This document shows, piece after piece, positions 61,804 to 64,000 of a DNA stretch of 64,000 nt; position 1 is the stretch's first letter, and each line of letters opens with the position of its first letter. A program made the position numbers and the translations under genes. This DNA comes from Cyclobacteriaceae bacterium (GTDB lineage: Bacteria; Bacteroidota; Bacteroidia; Cytophagales; Cyclobacteriaceae), in contig JAGQYI010000029.1 of assembly GCA_020436165.1 (NCBI GenBank), positions 62,001 to 126,000 on the forward strand, written 5' to 3'. A model generated the notes under the pieces. The model saw only the letters and a program-made list of their open reading frames with translations, was not told the DNA's origin and did no database searches.

Positions 61804-62889
61804 ATGAAACGAATTTTAATCATCTTCCTTGTCCTATTGGCTGTAGCAAGTTTTGCAGGAACTGGCTATTACCTTTATAAAAAATCTGAAAAACCCCCGG
61901 TTATTTACGAAACAAATAGTCCGTTCTATACAGATATAGAAAGAAAAACGGTGGCTACTGGCTCCATAGTTCCTCGTAAGGAAATTGACATTAAATCTCA
62001 GGTTTCTGGGGTTATCGATAAAATTTATCTGGAAGCAGGTGAACATGTTAATTCTGGTGATATTGTTGCCAAGGTTCGAATTATACCCAATGTAGTGGCG
62101 CTTAATAATGCAGAGGTTCGTATTAAAACAGCTAAAATCAATTTCAAGAATGCGGAGAAAGAATTGAATAGACAGAAGGAACTTTTTGAGCAACAGGTAA
62201 TTTCTGAATTTGATTACAACCAGTACCTTTTGTCGTATAATTTGGCGCAGCAGGAAGTGGAAGCAGCTGAAGACAACATGGATCTGATAAAGGAAGGCGC
62301 TTCTAAAAAGGAAGGTATGGCTTCGAACCTTGTGAGAGCAACCAGCTCAGGAATGATTCTGGATGTTCCTGTAAAAGAGGGCTCCTTCGTAATTGAATCT
62401 AATACCTTCAACGATGGAACTACCATTGCCTCCATTGCCAACATGAACGAAATGATTTTTGAAGGTAAGGTAGATGAGGCTGAAGTGGGAAAACTGAGAG
62501 AAGGAATGAATCTGGTGCTTAAAGTAGGCGCCTTGGACTCGGTAACATTTGATGCCAAGCTGGAGTACATTTCGCCCAAAGGTGTGGAAGACCAGGGGGC
62601 CATTAAATTTGAAATCAAGGCTGCTGTTGCGTTAGATAAGGATAATTTTCTCAGGGCCGGTTACTCATCTAATGCCGATATTGTGCTTGACAAAGCAGAT
62701 AGTGTTTTGGCTATCAAAGAAAGTGACATGAAGTTTGATGAAGAAGATAAGCCATACGTTGAGATTATGACTGGAGAGCAACAGTTTGAAAAAAGAGATA
62801 TTAAAACGGGTATTTCAGATGGGATAAATATTCAAATTCTGGAAGGACTTAAAGAGGGAGATAAGTACAAAAAGCAGCAGATTGATTAA
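61804..62889 (+). CDS. Periplasmic adaptor (HlyD/MacA-type) of the ABC exporter
   Basis: A 361-residue membrane-fusion protein anchored by an N-terminal helix (MKRILIIFLVLLAVASFAGT, then GYYLYKK). It has paired lipoyl half motifs (IDIKSQVSGVIDKIYLEAGE and SSGMILDVPVKEGSFVIES) flanking a coiled coil with KNAEKELNRQKELFEQQVIS, then beta-barrel segments (MIFEGKVDEAEVGKLREGMN). It completes a MacA-MacB-like exporter. No TolC gene lies in this operon; the channel would come from elsewhere. Confidence 0.92.
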   Translation: MKRILIIFLVLLAVASFAGTGYYLYKKSEKPPVIYETNSPFYTDIERKTVATGSIVPRKEIDIKSQVSGVIDKIYLEAGEHVNSGDIVAKVRIIPNVVALNNAEVRIKTAKINFKNAEKELNRQKELFEQQVISEFDYNQYLLSYNLAQQEVEAAEDNMDLIKEGASKKEGMASNLVRATSSGMILDVPVKEGSFVIESNTFNDGTTIASIANMNEMIFEGKVDEAEVGKLREGMNLVLKVGALDSVTFDAKLEYISPKGVEDQGAIKFEIKAAVALDKDNFLRAGYSSNADIVLDKADSVLAIKESDMKFDEEDKPYVEIMTGEQQFEKRDIKTGISDGINIQILEGLKEGDKYKKQQID

Positions 62890-62897
62890 TAATAGAA

Positions 62898-63140
62898 ATG
62901 AATTGCTCCAGTAAAAAGGTATGCTACAGCTCACCTGAAGAAGTAAGAGAAGCGTTGTTACAGGCTCGTTCCAAATACAGGAACGGGCCTGTATCTTTTT
63001 ATAAGTGTGAATTTTGTGGCGCGTTTCATCTCACCTCAAAAGGCAATTTGGACGAAAGTGTGCTTTCTGATGAAAATATTAAAAGAATAGAAAGGGAGAG
63101 CGAAGCAAGGACCTGGGAAGAACGATTTAAAAAGAAATAA
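62898..63140 (+). CDS. Small zinc-ribbon-like protein
   Basis: An 80-residue cytoplasmic protein. The segment FYKCEFCGAFHLTSKG has a CxxC plus His that, with the N-terminal Cys residues (MNCSSKKVCY), could bind one zinc. The rest is helical and charged, ending EERFKKK. It lies 8 bp after the adaptor gene and probably shares its transcript. The function is unknown. Confidence 0.7.
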   Translation: MNCSSKKVCYSSPEEVREALLQARSKYRNGPVSFYKCEFCGAFHLTSKGNLDESVLSDENIKRIERESEARTWEERFKKK

Positions 63141-63166
63141 GAGCTACTATTTTTCGAATGCAAATC

Positions 63167-63186
63167 GAACCGATTTTGCTCGGTTC
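63167..63186. repeat. Short hairpin after the zinc-ribbon gene
   Basis: GAACCG and CGGTTC enclose an 8-base loop. There is no T-tract after it on the plus strand, so termination is uncertain. Confidence 0.3.
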
Positions 63187-63231
63187 CGCTGGTATAAAAA
63201 CGTAACTTAGTACTAATCAAAAACAATTCAT

Positions 63232-64000
63232 ATGAAGTATAGATTTATTGCATTTGCGCTAAGCGCCCTATTTGTTATTTCCTGCTCTTCTCTGAAGGAA
63301 GAGGAAGAAAAGGAACAAGGTGTTTTTCCTTACGAGATTCACCAGACAAGGCTTGATAATGGTTTGAATGTTGTAACAGTGCCATACAATAGCCCCGGAC
63401 TGGCCGCTTTTTACATTGTTGTGAGGGCCGGTTCCAGAAATGAAATTGAACCAGGGAAAACAGGTTTTGCACACTTTTTTGAGCACATGATGTTCAGGGG
63501 TACTGAAAAGTACTCAAAAGAAAAGTACAGCGAAGAGTTAAAAGCAATTGGTGCTGCAGCCAATGCCAATACATGGTGGGACAGAACGGTGTACCACATG
63601 ACCGGTAATGCCAATATGCTGGACAAAATGTTCGAGTTGGAATCGGATCGCTTTATGAATTTGAAATACTCAGAGGCCGACTTTAAAGTGGAAGCAGGCG
63701 CTGTAAAAGGTGAGTATACTAAAAATTATGCAAGCCCGTACATGAAATTGTATGAGAAAACGTACAATACTGCCTTTAAAACGCATACGTATTCTCACAC
63801 CACTATGGGTTTTTGGGAAGATGTTGTGGATATGCCCAACCAATACGAGTATTCACTTAAGTTTTTCGACAGGTTTTACAAACCTGAATACTGTACTATC
63901 ATAGTAGTTGGTGATGTTACACCTGAAAAAGTTGATGCTCTTGCCAAGGAATATTTTGGTAAGTGGAAACACGGGAGTTATACGCAAGAGATTCCAGTGG
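63232..64000 (+). CDS. M16-family zinc metallopeptidase lipoprotein, 5' part (3' end outside window)
   Basis: The open frame runs from ATG 63232 to the window end without a stop. It begins with a lipoprotein signal (MKYRFIAFALSALFVISCSS) followed by an acidic stretch. The M16 inverted zinc motif is GFAHFFEHMMFRGTEKYS (HxxEH), followed about 75 residues later by a Glu-containing segment (KVEAGAVKGEYTKNYASPYM), the usual third ligand region. The rest (LKFFDRFYKPEYCTIIVVGD) is typical of the first M16 half. The full protein is probably 450-950 residues. It is likely a periplasmic or surface peptidase. Confidence 0.9.
   Translation, partial: MKYRFIAFALSALFVISCSSLKEEEEKEQGVFPYEIHQTRLDNGLNVVTVPYNSPGLAAFYIVVRAGSRNEIEPGKTGFAHFFEHMMFRGTEKYSKEKYSEELKAIGAAANANTWWDRTVYHMTGNANMLDKMFELESDRFMNLKYSEADFKVEAGAVKGEYTKNYASPYMKLYEKTYNTAFKTHTYSHTTMGFWEDVVDMPNQYEYSLKFFDRFYKPEYCTIIVVGDVTPEKVDALAKEYFGKWKHGSYTQEIPV

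Noticed and set aside
1-64000. CRISPR array, tRNA or rRNA genes, replication origin
   Set aside because: I saw no regularly spaced repeats, no tRNA-like cloverleaf with CCA end and no rRNA or DnaA-box cluster; a dedicated scan was not possible.

Overview
The window looks like a chromosomal segment of a Bacteroidota member, most likely Cytophagales or a close relative. The support is a SusC/SusD pair, a DUF5916 outer-membrane protein, S46 and M49-like peptidases, a Y_Y_Y propeller sensor kinase, AT-rich intergenic DNA, almost no Shine-Dalgarno sites, and a few TAnnTTTG-like -7 boxes. I see no rRNA, tRNA, CRISPR array, complete insertion sequence or prophage.

Layout. (1) 1-2446: a translation cluster, thrS (3' part), infC with an ATT start, rpmI, rplT, closed by a strong terminator. 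(2) 2484-6241: a periplasmic-propeller histidine kinase, whose signal peptide is only reachable from an ATT codon, followed 5 bp later by a ParA-type ATPase. (3) 6236-15258, minus strand: one chemotaxis operon read as PAS/DHp protein, soluble triple-PAS MCP, CheW, CheY, CheB, CheA, CheC-like phosphatase, CheR. (4) 15392-16526: a small HTH protein divergent from a CI-like repressor with a degenerate S24 domain, with two GAAAATTTTC palindromes between them. (5) 16521-28244: mainly exported hydrolases: a DUF885-like peptidase, a beta-barrel, a lipoprotein amidohydrolase, an unlisted 49-residue membrane protein overlapping a D-serine dehydratase/D-threonine aldolase-like enzyme, an M49-like lipoprotein, a DUF5916 protein and an S46 dipeptidyl peptidase. 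(6) 28249-31339: an AraC regulator divergent from aldehyde dehydrogenase and DUF779, with an 18-bp tandem repeat at 21-bp spacing as the probable operator. (7) 31494-32614: a one-gene cassette bounded by 14-bp imperfect inverted repeats and attC-like hairpins. (8) 32728-35822: TfoX-N, VOC and rhodanese genes, a beta-barrel gene, and a decayed second rhodanese copy. (9) 36037-47043, all plus strand: a NagB/PIG-L fusion, an M14 carboxypeptidase, an S66 LD-carboxypeptidase, SusC, SusD, a small lipoprotein and an L-Ala-D/L-Glu-type dipeptide epimerase. (10) 47040-54087, minus strand: an unknown gene, a small membrane protein and a czcBCA-type metal efflux system. (11) 54237-57212: pirin, then an XdhC-MobA pair. 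(12) 57292-63140: a MacB-like ABC exporter with three tandem permease genes, an adaptor and a small zinc-ribbon protein, then the start of an M16 peptidase.

The most interesting system is region 9. It brings together on one strand the enzyme classes that degrade peptidoglycan peptides in E. coli (an M14 enzyme like MpaA, an LD-carboxypeptidase like LdcA, an epimerase like YcjG/AEE). It adds an amino-sugar phosphate enzyme and a SusCD importer, which suggests a SusCD-based murein-fragment scavenging locus. A shared 16-bp sequence lies 110 and 117 bp upstream of the NagB-fusion and SusC start codons and may tie the parts together. Other points worth checking are the CI/Cro-like switch without a phage, the IR-bounded cassette whose protein may act in defence, a DHp-only kinase remnant heading the chemotaxis operon, and the ParA next to a soluble chemoreceptor system.

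All functions are read by eye from sequence motifs. No database search was run.
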